Source: an uncultured Lachnospiraceae bacterium (lineage in GTDB: Bacteria > Bacillota > Clostridia > Lachnospirales > Lachnospiraceae). Taken from it: DNA of 64,000 nucleotides. The notes beneath the pieces are model-generated. The model was not told the DNA's origin. It worked only from the letters and a program-made list of their open reading frames with translations, and ran no database searches. Below are positions 9,619 to 19,344 of the stretch, one piece after another (position 1 is the first letter of the stretch; each line of letters starts with the position of its first letter). Both the position numbers and the translations under genes were made by a program. The stretch spans positions 1 to 64,000 of the forward strand of contig CAMKQH010000021.1 in NCBI GenBank assembly GCA_946414885.1, written 5' to 3'.

Positions 9619-10176
9619 ATGATTTCTGCAGGTGATTTCAGAAATGGCATGACCATTGAATTGGATAATAACGTATTCCAGATTATTGAGTTCCAGCACG
9701 TAAAGCCTGGTAAGGGCGCTGCATTCGTTCGTACGAAGCTGAAGAACATCAAGTCCGGCGGCGTTGTTGAGAGAACCTTCCGTCCTACCGAGAAGTGCCC
9801 TCAGGCACGTATCGACAGAAAGGACATGCAGTATTCCTATTCCGATGGCGACCTTTTCTATTTCATGGATACCGAGACCTATGATCAGATCGCACTGAAC
9901 GCTGAGACCGTTGGTGATGCGCTGAAGTTTGTTGTAGAGAATGAGGTTTGCAAGATCTGTTCTCACAACGGAAGCGTATTCTCCGTAGAGCCTCCGCTGT
10001 TCGTAGAGCTGACCATCACCGATACCGAGCCTGGCTTCAAGGGTGACACCGCTACAGGTGCAAGCAAGCCCGCAATCGTTGAGACCGGTGCACAGGTTAT
10101 GGTTCCTCTGTTCGTTGAGCAGGGCGACAAGATCAAGATCGACACCAGAACCGGCGAGTATCTGTCCAGAGTATAA
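9619..10176 (+). CDS. efp: Translation elongation factor P
   Basis: EF-P rescues ribosomes stalled at polyproline stretches. The protein has the normal 185 residues and the three beta-barrel domains. The domain I loop [12 protein letters not shown] places the usually modified lysine at about Lys32. Domains II and III follow, with [11 protein letters not shown] and the C-terminal [12 protein letters not shown]-rich codon use (gcacgtatcgac, accgag) resembles gdhA and pckA and suggests high expression. It is monocistronic with its own promoter and terminator. I see no modifying enzyme (EpmA/YmfI type) nearby. Confidence 0.96.
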   Translation: MISAGDFRNGMTIELDNNVFQIIEFQHVKPGKGAAFVRTKLKNIKSGGVVERTFRPTEKCPQARIDRKDMQYSYSDGDLFYFMDTETYDQIALNAETVGDALKFVVENEVCKICSHNGSVFSVEPPLFVELTITDTEPGFKGDTATGASKPAIVETGAQVMVPLFVEQGDKIKIDTRTGEYLSRV

Positions 10177-10220
10177 GCGATAACTTTTCTGGAATCTGAA
10201 ATCGTAAGACAGACTTATAA

Positions 10221-10256
10221 GACAATGAGTTCCTTTGGGGATTCATTGTCTTTTTG
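10221..10256 (+). terminator. Rho-independent terminator of efp
   Basis: GACAATGAGTTCC pairs with GGGATTCATTGTC (one mismatch) around a TTTG loop, followed by TTTTTG. Confidence 0.85.
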
Positions 10257-10301
10257 TTTTGAGGGATTCAGGGAAGAGGGGCCGGAGGGGATGACGGCCG
10301 C

Positions 10302-11237
10302 ATGCTTGGTAAAGGTTTTAGGATGAATAAAAGGGAATTTGGAGAAGCTGTCAAGAGAGGATTGGAGGAGCGCTTTGAAGGGAATCTGGAGATTAAGCTG
10401 CAGGAGGTGAAGAAGAATAACGGGGTAACGCTTTTGGGGATCATGGTCAACGACTCGGAAAAGAACATTGCGCCGACCGTTTACCTGGATGATCTATTTA
10501 AGGATTGGAAAGACGGAAGGGCCATGGAGGACGTTCTGGATCTGTTGGAGCGAAGCATCAGGTCGGGCATGCCAAGGAAGCGGATCGACATGGAATTCTT
10601 TACGGATTATGAAAAGGTTAAGGATAAGATATGTTACAAACTGGTCAACGGGGAGAAAAACAGGGAGCTCTTGGAAGAAATCCCGAACTTACCGTTTTTG
10701 GATCTGGCCATTTGCTTCTTTTATCCCTTTTATCACGAAGAAATCGGACATGGCAGCATTTTGATCAGGAATGATCACTTAAAGAGTTGGGGCGTGACCG
10801 TGACGGACGTATGGAAGGCAGCCGAACGTAACACGAGGATTGCCTACCCGCAGCAATGCTGTCCCATGGAAGAAGTACTCATGGAAATCACGGGGAAAAA
10901 GGCAAGGATTTGGCCGGCCCTGCCTGAAGAAAACGAGGAGGGTCCCTTTGCGATGAAGATCCTGACCAACCGTCAGAGGGTTTTTGGGGCGGCAGTGATC
11001 CTGTATGACCGTTATCTGGAAGAACTCGCTGATTGCCTGAACGGTAATTTCTATTTGCTGCCTTGTTCCATTCACGAGATGATCCTGCTTCCAGAGAAAG
11101 AAAACATGGAAAAGAGATTTTTGGAGAATATGGTGCGGGATTCAAATGAGAAGGTTGTCGAGGAACAGGAGTATCTGTCGAATCACGTCTATTTCTTTGA
11201 CAGAACGCGTAAAAGAGTGGAGATTGTCACCCCTTAA
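10302..11237 (+). CDS. DUF5688 family protein
   Basis: A soluble 311-residue protein of unknown function that I match to the DUF5688 family common in Lachnospiraceae. Supporting segments are KNNGVTLLGIMV near residue 45, the APTVYLDDLF stretch, and a C-terminal half with SIHEMILLP and a DRTRKRVEIV end. There is no signal peptide or membrane segment. The start is uncertain: ATG 10302 has GGAGGGG 11 bases upstream, while ATG 10323 (MNKREF) matches the usual family start but has only a weak AAAGG. A short out-of-frame ORF from 10291 ends on the second ATG. The gene is single, between the efp terminator and a tRNA. Confidence 0.7.
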   Translation: MLGKGFRMNKREFGEAVKRGLEERFEGNLEIKLQEVKKNNGVTLLGIMVNDSEKNIAPTVYLDDLFKDWKDGRAMEDVLDLLERSIRSGMPRKRIDMEFFTDYEKVKDKICYKLVNGEKNRELLEEIPNLPFLDLAICFFYPFYHEEIGHGSILIRNDHLKSWGVTVTDVWKAAERNTRIAYPQQCCPMEEVLMEITGKKARIWPALPEENEEGPFAMKILTNRQRVFGAAVILYDRYLEELADCLNGNFYLLPCSIHEMILLPEKENMEKRFLENMVRDSNEKVVEEQEYLSNHVYFFDRTRKRVEIVTP

Positions 11238-11273
11238 GATTTTATAAACAAAAGTCTTTTGGAAAAATCAAGG

Positions 11274-11305
11274 TAGACATTCTCATAAAATTATGGTAGT
11301 ATAAT
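11274..11305 (+). promoter_or_regulatory. Promoter of tRNA-Arg
   Basis: A -35-like TAGACA lies upstream of overlapping -10 candidates: TAGTAT with a 17-base spacer and TATAAT with a 20-base spacer. It lies directly before the inverted repeat that brackets the tRNA. Confidence 0.5.
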
Positions 11306-11457
11306 CAAGGTGACGCAATTGAAAGATTTAATATGGACATGCCGCTTGTCGGCAAAGACCGCTGCTTGCGACCGTAGTCTAATGGATAAAACGATGGCCT
11401 CCGACGCCGTTGTTGCAGGTTCGAGTCCTGTCGGTCGCACTGTGCGTCACCTTGATT
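11303..11457. repeat. 15-bp perfect inverted repeat bracketing tRNA-Arg
   Basis: AATCAAGGTGACGCA (11303-11317) is exactly complementary to TGCGTCACCTTGATT (11443-11457). The tRNA lies inside, much nearer the right arm (3 bases) than the left (50 bases). The 5' leader also has a GCCG/CGGC hairpin. In the transcript the two flanks would pair, perhaps to guide RNase P/Z processing. Confidence 0.8.
11368..11439 (+). tRNA. tRNA-Arg (anticodon CCG)
   Basis: The acceptor stem GCGACCG/CGGTCGC is perfect. The D arm is GTCT-AATGGATA-AAAC, and the anticodon stem ATGGC/GCCGT closes the loop CTCCGAC with CCG at 34-36. The T arm is GCAGG-TTCGAGT-CCTGT. The discriminator is A and CCA is not encoded. It would read CGG arginine codons. 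The variable loop is short (about 4 bases). Confidence 0.92.
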
Positions 11458-11470
11458 TGATGGGAGGGGG

Positions 11471-11496
11471 TCGAGCGGTTTTACTGCTCGATTTTT
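11471..11496 (+). terminator. Terminator of the tRNA-Arg transcript
   Basis: TCGAGC and GCTCGA form a short stem around GGTTTTACT, followed by TTTTT. Confidence 0.7.
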
Positions 11497-11519
11497 GACT
11501 ATTTTAAAGCGAGGTTGTA

Positions 11520-12752
11520 ATGAAAGAGAAACTTAGAAACGCATGGAAAACTGCGGTGAAGAACGGAAAGTACGTTTTTCCCGTAATAGTATGTCTGGCG
11601 GTGGCGATCACGGTTGTGGTCGCATTGCGGGCAAAGGGCGTGCGCAACGAGGAACTGGAGAAGATCGGTGAGACGGTCCAATCCCCGGCTCCGACGACGG
11701 AGTCTTCATCCGATCCTGCCAGTGACGAGGTTGCTCTAAAGAAAAATGATGATCCCCAGATCGAGGAAGTGATCCTAAAGTACTATAATGCGCTTGCTGA
11801 CGGAGACGAAGCTGCGCTGAATGCGATCTGCGACAAGATTGATGACATTTACATGCTCTGGTTTCTGGAGACTTCAAAGTACATTGAACATTATTCATTT
11901 ATTGAAATATACGTGAAGCCTGGATATGCGGAGGGCGAAACGATCGCCTACGTATACTTTAAGGCAAAGCTGACCGGAAAGGATGCCGAATATCCTTCCC
12001 TTGCCCATCATTATATCTGCACGGCAGAGGACGGATCATTGTACGTGAAGTTCTCAACGCTGTCCACGGAGCAGGAAGAGTACCAGATAAAAGTCAGCAA
12101 ACAGGCTGACGTTTTGGAACTGGTCAATCGCGTAAAGGTAGAGTTTGACGAGCTTATGGAAGAACAGCCTGATCTTCTCGCTTACATGGGAGACGTATCC
12201 GGAGAAGTCAAAAGCATGGTCGGCATAGAGATCAGCAGCCAGAAGGGAGATTCCGGGCAGGATGATCCCACGGAGCCCAGCGGCGACGGAAACGATGAAT
12301 CCGGCGAAGGACAGGAGGGCAATCCTGAGCAGCGGACGGAAGCTGACGTGGAAGAGGTTATTTATGCCGTGGCATCCACGACGGTCAACGTCAGAAAGTC
12401 TGACAGCCAGAAGGCTGAAAAGCTTGGCAGACTGACGGGCGGAACGAAGGTGCAGGTTCTCGAAGAGCTTGTAAACGGATGGACAAAGATCATGTTTGAA
12501 AAGCAGGAAGGCTACGTAATGTCCAAGTACCTGAAGGTACAGGAGTCTGCTTTGAAATATACGCCCATCGGTAAGGTTAAGGCATTGGACAACATCAACG
12601 TGCGTGCGGACGCAAGCACGGATTCCACGAAGATCGGCACCTTGGTAAAGGGTGACGAGGCGGACCTTTTGGAAGTGGAAGGGGAATGGTGCAAGATCAG
12701 CTTTAAGAACCAGATCGCATACGTGAAGGCCGAATACGTGGAGAGACAGTAA
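11520..12752 (+). CDS. Membrane-anchored protein with two C-terminal SH3b domains
   Basis: The 410-residue protein starts with a short basic segment and one membrane helix (about 20-36, VFPVIVCLAVAITVVVALRA), so most of it lies outside the cell. A folded region follows (about 75-235), then a Gly/Ser/Asp/Glu linker (about 238-280). Two bacterial SH3 repeats follow, both with the STTVNVRKS / NINVRADAS type start and the GYVMSKYL / AYVKAEYV type end. Such SH3b repeats usually bind cell wall. There is no catalytic domain I recognise. The start is just after the tRNA terminator; the ribosome site is AGCGAGG. Confidence 0.8.
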   Translation: MKEKLRNAWKTAVKNGKYVFPVIVCLAVAITVVVALRAKGVRNEELEKIGETVQSPAPTTESSSDPASDEVALKKNDDPQIEEVILKYYNALADGDEAALNAICDKIDDIYMLWFLETSKYIEHYSFIEIYVKPGYAEGETIAYVYFKAKLTGKDAEYPSLAHHYICTAEDGSLYVKFSTLSTEQEEYQIKVSKQADVLELVNRVKVEFDELMEEQPDLLAYMGDVSGEVKSMVGIEISSQKGDSGQDDPTEPSGDGNDESGEGQEGNPEQRTEADVEEVIYAVASTTVNVRKSDSQKAEKLGRLTGGTKVQVLEELVNGWTKIMFEKQEGYVMSKYLKVQESALKYTPIGKVKALDNINVRADASTDSTKIGTLVKGDEADLLEVEGEWCKISFKNQIAYVKAEYVERQ

Positions 12753-12853
12753 GGCTTATTATGCGAGGGTATCATTGTATACAAGTATGTGATTTTGTGC
12801 ATTTTCCACAAAATTCACGCCAAAAATTTTACGCGTTAAATGGATAAAGTACA

Positions 12854-14338
<1,485 letters not shown>

Positions 14339-14356
14339 GTATAATTGAGTTTTTAG

Positions 14357-14387
14357 AAACCCATGGCTTTAAGGCCATGGGTTTTTT
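14357..14387 (+). terminator. Rho-independent terminator of gdhA
   Basis: AAACCCATGGC pairs with GCCATGGGTTT around TTTAAG, followed by a T-run. The CCCATGG core recurs in the thrH and pckA terminators. Confidence 0.9.
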
Positions 14388-14423
14388 AAATTGTAACGGT
14401 TTGGTCACGTATGCCATTTTGCA

Positions 14424-14452
14424 TTGACGTTCTTGCCGAAAAAGGCTATTAT
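14424..14452 (+). promoter_or_regulatory. Promoter of the ADP-ribosylglycohydrolase gene
   Basis: TTGACG and TATTAT are separated by 17 bases, just after the gdhA terminator, so the gene is transcribed on its own. Confidence 0.65.
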
Positions 14453-14503
14453 TGACATAAGGGGTTGTATCAAAAACCGTTAGGAAGAAGGGGGAATGCT
14501 CTG

Positions 14504-15694
14504 ATGTACGTCAATAAGATTCTTCAAAGATTCTACACGCAAAATGATACCGAGGTGAATCCGGATCAGATCCGCGGATGCCTGTATGGCGGCGCCGTTG
14601 GTAACGCGCTTGGATTTTCCGTTGTGTTTATGGATGAAGCACAGATTCGCGAGCGCTACGGGGAAAAGGGTATTACGGAGTTCCAGATCGCCAGAGAAGG
14701 CGGTAAGGCCATGATCTCCGATGACACGCAGATGACGCTGTTTACCGCAAATGGCCTTTTGGTTGCTGATACCAAGGCGAAGATCGGCAACATTCAGGTT
14801 TGGCCCAGAAGCTATGTTGCAATGGCGTATCAGGATTGGCTCCGCACGCAGGACATGTCCTACGAGGAGTACACAAAGGCCATGGAAGATTCCGAGGGCG
14901 GCGCGCCGCACTGCGTATCCTGGCTTTCGGACGTCCCAGAATTATATTGCCGGAGACTTCCGGGAAATACTTGCCTTTCTGCACTGAAGATCAGGAAGAA
15001 CAGTGGCTATATTGCCGAGGATTATACGAAGGACGTTGTCAACAACAGTAAGGGTTGCGGCGGCGTGATGAGGATCGCGCCCCTTGGCTTGATGTATCAT
15101 AAGATGAATACGCTTCGTCTGGACGGAGAAGGTGCCCAGATCGCGGCGATCACTCACGGGAATTCCTTAGGTTACATGCCTGCGGCGGTATTGACTCATA
15201 TCATCAACCGCATCGTGTTCCCGAAGGAAAAGCTGACTTTGAAGCAGATTGTCGTGGAAGCGATGAATAAGGCATGGCAGCTTTTCGAGGGCGATGAGCA
15301 TTTGAAAGAATTTGCAGACATTATGGATCTGGCGATCAGCCTGTCAGAGAATGATGAATCTGATCAGGACAACATTCGCAAGATCGGTGAAGGCTGGGTG
15401 GCTGAAGAAACGCTTGCAATTGCCGTTTACTGCGCGCTCCGCCATCAGGATAATTTCTCGGATGGCATTATCGCGGCGGTAAATCACGCCGGTGACAGCG
15501 ATTCCACCGGTGCGATCGCAGGAAACATACTCGGAGCACTTTTGGGATATGAAGCAATGGAAGAGAAGTGGAAGAAGAATCTGGAGCTTTCTGACGTGAT
15601 CATGGAGCTTGCGGATGATCTTTGCACTTGGATCCAGATGTCCGACAAGAGCAGCTTCGATGATCCAAAGTGGATGAAGAAGTACTACAGATAA
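14504..15694 (+). CDS. ADP-ribosylglycohydrolase family protein (DraG-like)
   Basis: These enzymes remove ADP-ribose from proteins or small molecules using a binuclear metal site. The start GCLYGGAVGNALGF, the metal motif SDDTQMTLFT and the C-terminal HAGDSDSTGAIAGN are clear family signatures. I start at ATG 14504 (396 residues), which follows GAAGGGGG; the ORF track begins at an upstream TTG. There is no secretion signal. It follows gdhA with its own promoter. No partner ADP-ribosyltransferase is recognisable in the window, so the substrate is unknown. Confidence 0.88.
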   Translation: MYVNKILQRFYTQNDTEVNPDQIRGCLYGGAVGNALGFSVVFMDEAQIRERYGEKGITEFQIAREGGKAMISDDTQMTLFTANGLLVADTKAKIGNIQVWPRSYVAMAYQDWLRTQDMSYEEYTKAMEDSEGGAPHCVSWLSDVPELYCRRLPGNTCLSALKIRKNSGYIAEDYTKDVVNNSKGCGGVMRIAPLGLMYHKMNTLRLDGEGAQIAAITHGNSLGYMPAAVLTHIINRIVFPKEKLTLKQIVVEAMNKAWQLFEGDEHLKEFADIMDLAISLSENDESDQDNIRKIGEGWVAEETLAIAVYCALRHQDNFSDGIIAAVNHAGDSDSTGAIAGNILGALLGYEAMEEKWKKNLELSDVIMELADDLCTWIQMSDKSSFDDPKWMKKYYR

Positions 15695-15750
15695 GAGGAA
15701 TACGGATAAGAATACTGCGGACAAAGAGCTTTAACGATTGGAAATAATAA

Positions 15751-15780
15751 AAGGCGGTGGGTTTTCACTCACCGCCTTCA
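15751..15780. terminator. Bidirectional terminator between convergent genes
   Basis: AAGGCGGTG pairs with CACCGCCTT around a 10-base loop. On the minus strand it is followed by TTTTATTATTT, so it best ends the 62-residue minus-strand gene; on the plus strand the T-tract is weak. Confidence 0.75.
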
Positions 15781-15793
15781 TTCATGGCCTGAT

Positions 15794-15982
15794 CTAGAAT
15801 GCTTCTGCCTGCTCTGACTGGCTTAATTCCTTTTGTTTTGCGATGCGCTTATAGGCATCAACGTATTTGTCATAGATTTCTTCGGGCGCCAGACCTGAGA
15901 GGGTTAGCTCTTCAAGGTAAAGCATGGTCAATGCTTCCACTTCGTTAGAGGGAAATCCGGGTTTGTTCATCGCATCCATCAT
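15794..15982 (-). CDS. Small conserved-looking hypothetical protein, 62 aa
   Basis: I do not recognise a family. The 62-residue product begins MMDAMNKPGFPS, is mostly charged and predicted helical (LEELTLSGLAPEEIYDKY), and has no membrane segment. The start is chosen because AAGGAG lies 7 bases upstream on the minus strand; the track ORF extends further without support. It has a good promoter (TTGAAT-17-TATAAT), a perfect 8-bp leader hairpin, and a terminator, so it is very likely a real, independently regulated gene. Its fold may be a small regulatory or adaptor helix bundle. Confidence 0.75.
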   Translation of the reverse strand: MMDAMNKPGFPSNEVEALTMLYLEELTLSGLAPEEIYDKYVDAYKRIAKQKELSQSEQAEAF

Positions 15983-16000
15983 AAGAAAGCTCCTTTCTTT

Positions 16001-16025
16001 GAACTTGATTATTGTTTTCAAGTTC
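16001..16025 (-). promoter_or_regulatory. Leader hairpin of the 62-aa gene
   Basis: GAACTTGA and TCAAGTTC are perfect 8-bp complements with a 9-base loop, lying between the promoter and the ribosome site on the minus strand. Confidence 0.6.
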
Positions 16026-16035
16026 CATTAACAAC

Positions 16036-16064
16036 ATTATAAAGAATTCTTTCAAAATATTCAA
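16036..16064 (-). promoter_or_regulatory. Sigma-A promoter of the 62-aa gene (minus strand)
   Basis: Read on the minus strand, TTGAAT and TATAAT are separated by 17 bases. Confidence 0.75.
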
Positions 16065-16192
16065 CTACAAATAAATCGCAAAAGGTTTTTTTCATGGAGG
16101 AAAAAAGAAAAATGCTCATCGCAAAGGAAAACCGTAAAAGATGGCTGGAATAGACAAAAAAGGCTATTGTGTCTAAAAACCAGCGCAGGTAC

Positions 16193-16221
16193 TTGCGAAG
16201 TGGATAGGAAACTGTTATGAT
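16193..16221 (+). promoter_or_regulatory. Promoter of the LysM protein gene
   Basis: TTGCGA and TATGAT are separated by 17 bases. A 7-bp hairpin AAGACAT/ATGTCTT (16224-16248) follows in the leader, before the AGGAAAGGAG ribosome site. Confidence 0.6.
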
Positions 16222-16271
16222 GAAAGACATAAAGAGTAAGCATGTCTTACCATTAGGAAAGGAGAAACGAA

Positions 16272-17216
16272 ATGAAAAAGATTGCATTGCTTTTGGGAAC
16301 TGTCGCCGTGGCGCTTACGACCATATTGGCATTTCCCGCAAATTCAAAGGCATATACGGAGGGTAATGTCGAGTGGGGAAAAGTAGACTATGACGCTGAA
16401 GGGATTGTTCCTTTAGGAATAACTACGGACATTTCGTTCTTTACGAAGGATGCAGCTTCAGATATTTCTTCCGCTTCGGGTTATTTTGATTATGCCAATG
16501 ACTTTGCAAGTCATTATGGCGCGCCCAGCGATTGGGAGTATTTTGACATGGTAGCATTAAACCTTAGTGTAGCTGGTGTTTTCCATGATGGAGACGTTCT
16601 GAAGATTTACGTGCCTGACACTGATGCGCTCAAAGCCCCAGATGAGTGCACGATTAGTGCAGGCTGGAGTTACACTGTCACGGTTGATTACATTGCTCTA
16701 CATTGTAAACAAGATTCGTCAGAAGTAATGTTTCATTTTTTATTTAAAGAACCTAGTACCTATACGCCGCCGGTACAGTCCACCAGTGATTGGTTGGAGC
16801 CACTCATGAGCCGGCTTAGGGCAGCCGCCGGCGTTAGCGGGAATCCAGTGGTGGAATATTCCGGAGACTTTTCCCTTCCTTATGCTGCCATGAAGATTTT
16901 GAAGGATCATCCAAACGTTACCTTAAAGTATACGCTGACGGTAAATAACGAGAAGAATACCTTTGTGATTGGAGGAAGTAACGTGGTTGCAGATCCCGCC
17001 ATTCCTTGGTATGGTCCGGATTTCCTGAAAGCATATTATGGTGAGAATGCCGAGGCGGCTTCGAACAATGCGTCAAGTGGGCAGTACCTTATCATGAAGG
17101 GCGATACCCTGAGCAAGATTGCAGCCAAATTAAATGTCTCTTTGAAGGTTTTGGCTGAGAAAAATGGAATTAAGGATGTCAATTACATTATTGCAGGCAG
17201 AACGCTGAACTATTAA
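16272..17216 (+). CDS. Secreted LysM-domain protein
   Basis: A 314-residue exported protein. The N-terminal signal peptide is clear: MKK, then a hydrophobic stretch, with probable cleavage after NSKA near residue 27. The C-terminal about 45 residues form one LysM repeat (GDTLSKIAAKLNVSLKVLAEKNGI), which binds peptidoglycan. The middle 200 residues are rich in aromatic and acidic positions, look beta-rich, and match no family I know. It is monocistronic with its own promoter and terminator. It is probably a cell-wall-associated surface protein; a catalytic role cannot be shown. Confidence 0.78.
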   Translation: MKKIALLLGTVAVALTTILAFPANSKAYTEGNVEWGKVDYDAEGIVPLGITTDISFFTKDAASDISSASGYFDYANDFASHYGAPSDWEYFDMVALNLSVAGVFHDGDVLKIYVPDTDALKAPDECTISAGWSYTVTVDYIALHCKQDSSEVMFHFLFKEPSTYTPPVQSTSDWLEPLMSRLRAAAGVSGNPVVEYSGDFSLPYAAMKILKDHPNVTLKYTLTVNNEKNTFVIGGSNVVADPAIPWYGPDFLKAYYGENAEAASNNASSGQYLIMKGDTLSKIAAKLNVSLKVLAEKNGIKDVNYIIAGRTLNY

Positions 17217-17238
17217 GCACTATTCTAATCGATTTTGA

Positions 17239-17266
17239 AGGGGGAGCGCATGCTCCCTCTTTTTGC
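17239..17266 (+). terminator. Terminator of the LysM protein gene
   Basis: AGGGGGAGC and GCTCCCTCT form a stem around GCAT, followed by TTTTG. Confidence 0.85.
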
Positions 17267-17318
17267 AGGAAAAAGAATGGATTTTTAGGGTGGCATGCTT
17301 GTTGAATCAAGCTAGCGT

Positions 17319-17348
17319 TTGACTTTCCCACGGGGTACGTGCTATACT
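17319..17348 (+). promoter_or_regulatory. Promoter of thrH
   Basis: TTGACT and TATACT are separated by 18 bases. Confidence 0.65.
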
Positions 17349-17392
17349 AAATCATGTGTTTTGACAGCTATGAGAAAGTGGAGGAAGAAAGA

Positions 17393-17998
17393 ATGAACGT
17401 CGTATGTTTGGACCTGGAGGGAGTATTGGTGCCGGAGATCTGGATCGCGTTTTCTGAGGCCAGCGGAATTCCGGAGCTGAAGAGAACGACCAGGGACGAG
17501 CCGGATTATGATAAATTGATGCGTTGGAGAATTGGTATCTTAAAGGAGCATGGCCTTGGATTAAAAGAGATCCAGGAGACCATCGCAAAGATCGATCCCA
17601 TGCCCGGCGCAAAGGAGTTCCTGGATGAGCTTCGCAGCATCACGCAGGTGATCATCATCAGCGACACGTTTTCCCAGTTTGCCGGCCCTCTGATGAAGAA
17701 ACTTGGTTGGCCCACCATCTTCTGTAATGAGTTAGAGGTCGGCGAAAACGGTGAGATCACGGGATTCAAGATGCGCTGCGAACAGTCCAAGCTGACCACG
17801 GTAAAGGCGCTTCAGTCGATCGGTTTTGACACGATTGCCAGCGGTGACAGCCATAATGACCTTGGCATGATTCTTGCCAGCAAGGCAGGATTCCTGTTCC
17901 GCAGCACGGAGCAGATCAAGAAGGATCATCCGGAGCTTGAGGCATTTGAAACCTATGAAGAGCTTATGTCGGCAATCAAAAAGGCCATAAGCGAATAA
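17393..17998 (+). CDS. thrH: Bifunctional phosphoserine phosphatase / homoserine phosphotransferase
   Basis: ThrH is a HAD-family enzyme that hydrolyses phosphoserine and can pass the phosphate to homoserine. The nucleophile motif is CLDLEGVLVPEIW; the LEG form instead of DxDGT is typical of ThrH. Motif II appears as IIISDTF and the later GDSHNDLGM supplies the metal-binding aspartates. The 201-residue length from ATG 17393 (after GGAGGAAG) fits; the track start adds 13 unsupported residues. With thrC in the same window it may feed threonine synthesis. thrB is not in view. Confidence 0.88.
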   Translation: MNVVCLDLEGVLVPEIWIAFSEASGIPELKRTTRDEPDYDKLMRWRIGILKEHGLGLKEIQETIAKIDPMPGAKEFLDELRSITQVIIISDTFSQFAGPLMKKLGWPTIFCNELEVGENGEITGFKMRCEQSKLTTVKALQSIGFDTIASGDSHNDLGMILASKAGFLFRSTEQIKKDHPELEAFETYEELMSAIKKAISE

Positions 17999-18006
17999 TA
18001 ACGGAA

Positions 18007-18041
18007 AGGCCCATGGCGTGCTAAAACGCCGTGGGCTTTTC
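18007..18041 (+). terminator. Terminator of thrH
   Basis: GCCCATGGCG and CGCCGTGGGC form a 10-bp stem with one mismatch around TGCTAAAA, followed by TTTT. Confidence 0.8.
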
Positions 18042-18061
18042 GGGTAAGTAAAGGGGAGCCT

Positions 18062-18535
18062 ATGGAGAACGTGCTCACGGCCTACGTAGATGGAAGCTAT
18101 AATGATGAGATCAAGCGATACGCCTTTGGATGCGTATTTTTGCCGCCTCAGGGAGGCATTTATCTGGCCACGGGAAACGGTGAAAATCCGGAGACCGTGT
18201 CCATGCGCAACGTAACTGGGGAAATGCTTGGCGCAATGTATGCCGTGAAGACGGCCATGAAGAATGGGTTTACCGCCATTGAGATATACTATGACTATGA
18301 GGGCATCGAAAAGTGGGTGACCGGAGAGTGGAAGGCAAAGAAGGAGCATACGCAAAAGTACGCAAAGGCAATGCGTGAGTGGGGAACGCAGATCCGTATC
18401 GGTTTTCACAAGGTAACGGCCCACGCAAAGGTGGAATACAATGAACTTGCAGACAAGACGGCCAAGAGAGGCCTGGAGGAAGGCAAGGGGATTCCACCCA
18501 TTCGCATGCTAGAGGAATTGGAAACATGGAACTGA
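18062..18535 (+). CDS. Ribonuclease H-like protein
   Basis: A 157-residue protein with the RNase H fold. The first catalytic aspartate is in AYVDGSYN, the glutamate in TGEMLGAM, the third acidic residue in YYDYEGIEKW, and the His/Asp pair in TAHAKVEYNELAD. This is the type I core without the N-terminal hybrid-binding domain. It would cut RNA in RNA:DNA hybrids, though some members are only RNase H-like. The ribosome site is GGGGAG. It overlaps the next gene by 10 bases, so both are likely cotranscribed. Confidence 0.85.
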   Translation: MENVLTAYVDGSYNDEIKRYAFGCVFLPPQGGIYLATGNGENPETVSMRNVTGEMLGAMYAVKTAMKNGFTAIEIYYDYEGIEKWVTGEWKAKKEHTQKYAKAMREWGTQIRIGFHKVTAHAKVEYNELADKTAKRGLEEGKGIPPIRMLEELETWN

Positions 18536-19344
18536 CAAGGTTGAACAAGTATCTTGCGTCCTGCGGCGTCTGCTCCAGAAGGGACGCGGACAAGCTAATC
18601 GAAGACGGTCTGGTTTTGGTGAACGGGATGCCTGCGCAGATGGGCATGATGGTGGATGGCACCGAAGAGATTTTCTGCAGGGGCAGGAAGGTCGGCGGAC
18701 AGGAGAAAAAGGTGCTTCTCTTGTATCATAAGCCGGCAGGCGTCACCTGTACGGAGAAGGACGAACATGCGGAGCGCACCATCCGGACGGAGGTCAAGTA
18801 TCCCGTCCGCGTCACGTATGCAGGACGACTTGACAAAGAATCCAAGGGATTGTTGCTCCTGACAAATGACGGAGACCTCATCGAAGAGATGATGCGTGGG
18901 GCGAACGGTCATGAAAAGGAATACGCCGTCAGGGTAAACAAGCCCATTTTGGCTTCGGATCTCAAAAAGATGGCAGACGGGCTTTACCTAGAGGATCTGG
19001 ACGTGACAACCAGACCCTGCAGAACAAGAAAGACGGGAGACAAAACGTTTCGCATTACGCTGACGCAGGGATTGAACCGTCAGATCAGAAGAATGTGCGA
19101 GGCACTTGGGTACAGGGTTGTGAATCTGATCCGGCTTCGCGTCGTGAATCTGGAACTGGGAGACCTTCCCGAGGGGCAGTGGAGGGAAGCAAGCGAGGAG
19201 GAGATTTCAGGCCTCTGGGAAGCACTGAGGATCGGAAACAAAGAATTGAAAAAAGAGGATGGGGGAAAGCATGGACGAAGAGAAGAACGTGCAGGCAGAA
19301 TACCAAACGAAGGCCGGAGACGACAGCCGGGACAAAAAAATTGA
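18526..19344 (+). CDS. RsuA/RluB-family rRNA pseudouridine synthase
   Basis: The N-terminal S4 RNA-binding domain (RLNKYLASCGVCSRRDADKL) is followed by the catalytic block AGRLDKESKGLLLLTNDG, whose aspartate attacks the uridine, and by LNRQIRRMCEALGY. This family modifies helix 93 region of 23S rRNA (RluB) or 16S rRNA (RsuA); RluB is the likelier role in Firmicutes. The last 30 residues form a very basic tail that overlaps ligA by 74 bases in another frame. It starts inside the RNase H-like gene's end. Confidence 0.87.
   Translation: MELTRLNKYLASCGVCSRRDADKLIEDGLVLVNGMPAQMGMMVDGTEEIFCRGRKVGGQEKKVLLLYHKPAGVTCTEKDEHAERTIRTEVKYPVRVTYAGRLDKESKGLLLLTNDGDLIEEMMRGANGHEKEYAVRVNKPILASDLKKMADGLYLEDLDVTTRPCRTRKTGDKTFRITLTQGLNRQIRRMCEALGYRVVNLIRLRVVNLELGDLPEGQWREASEEEISGLWEALRIGNKELKKEDGGKHGRREERAGRIPNEGRRRQPGQKN

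Noticed and set aside
11310-11498. 62-aa ORF across the tRNA
   Set aside because: It reads through the tRNA-Arg gene and its terminator, so it is not a protein gene.
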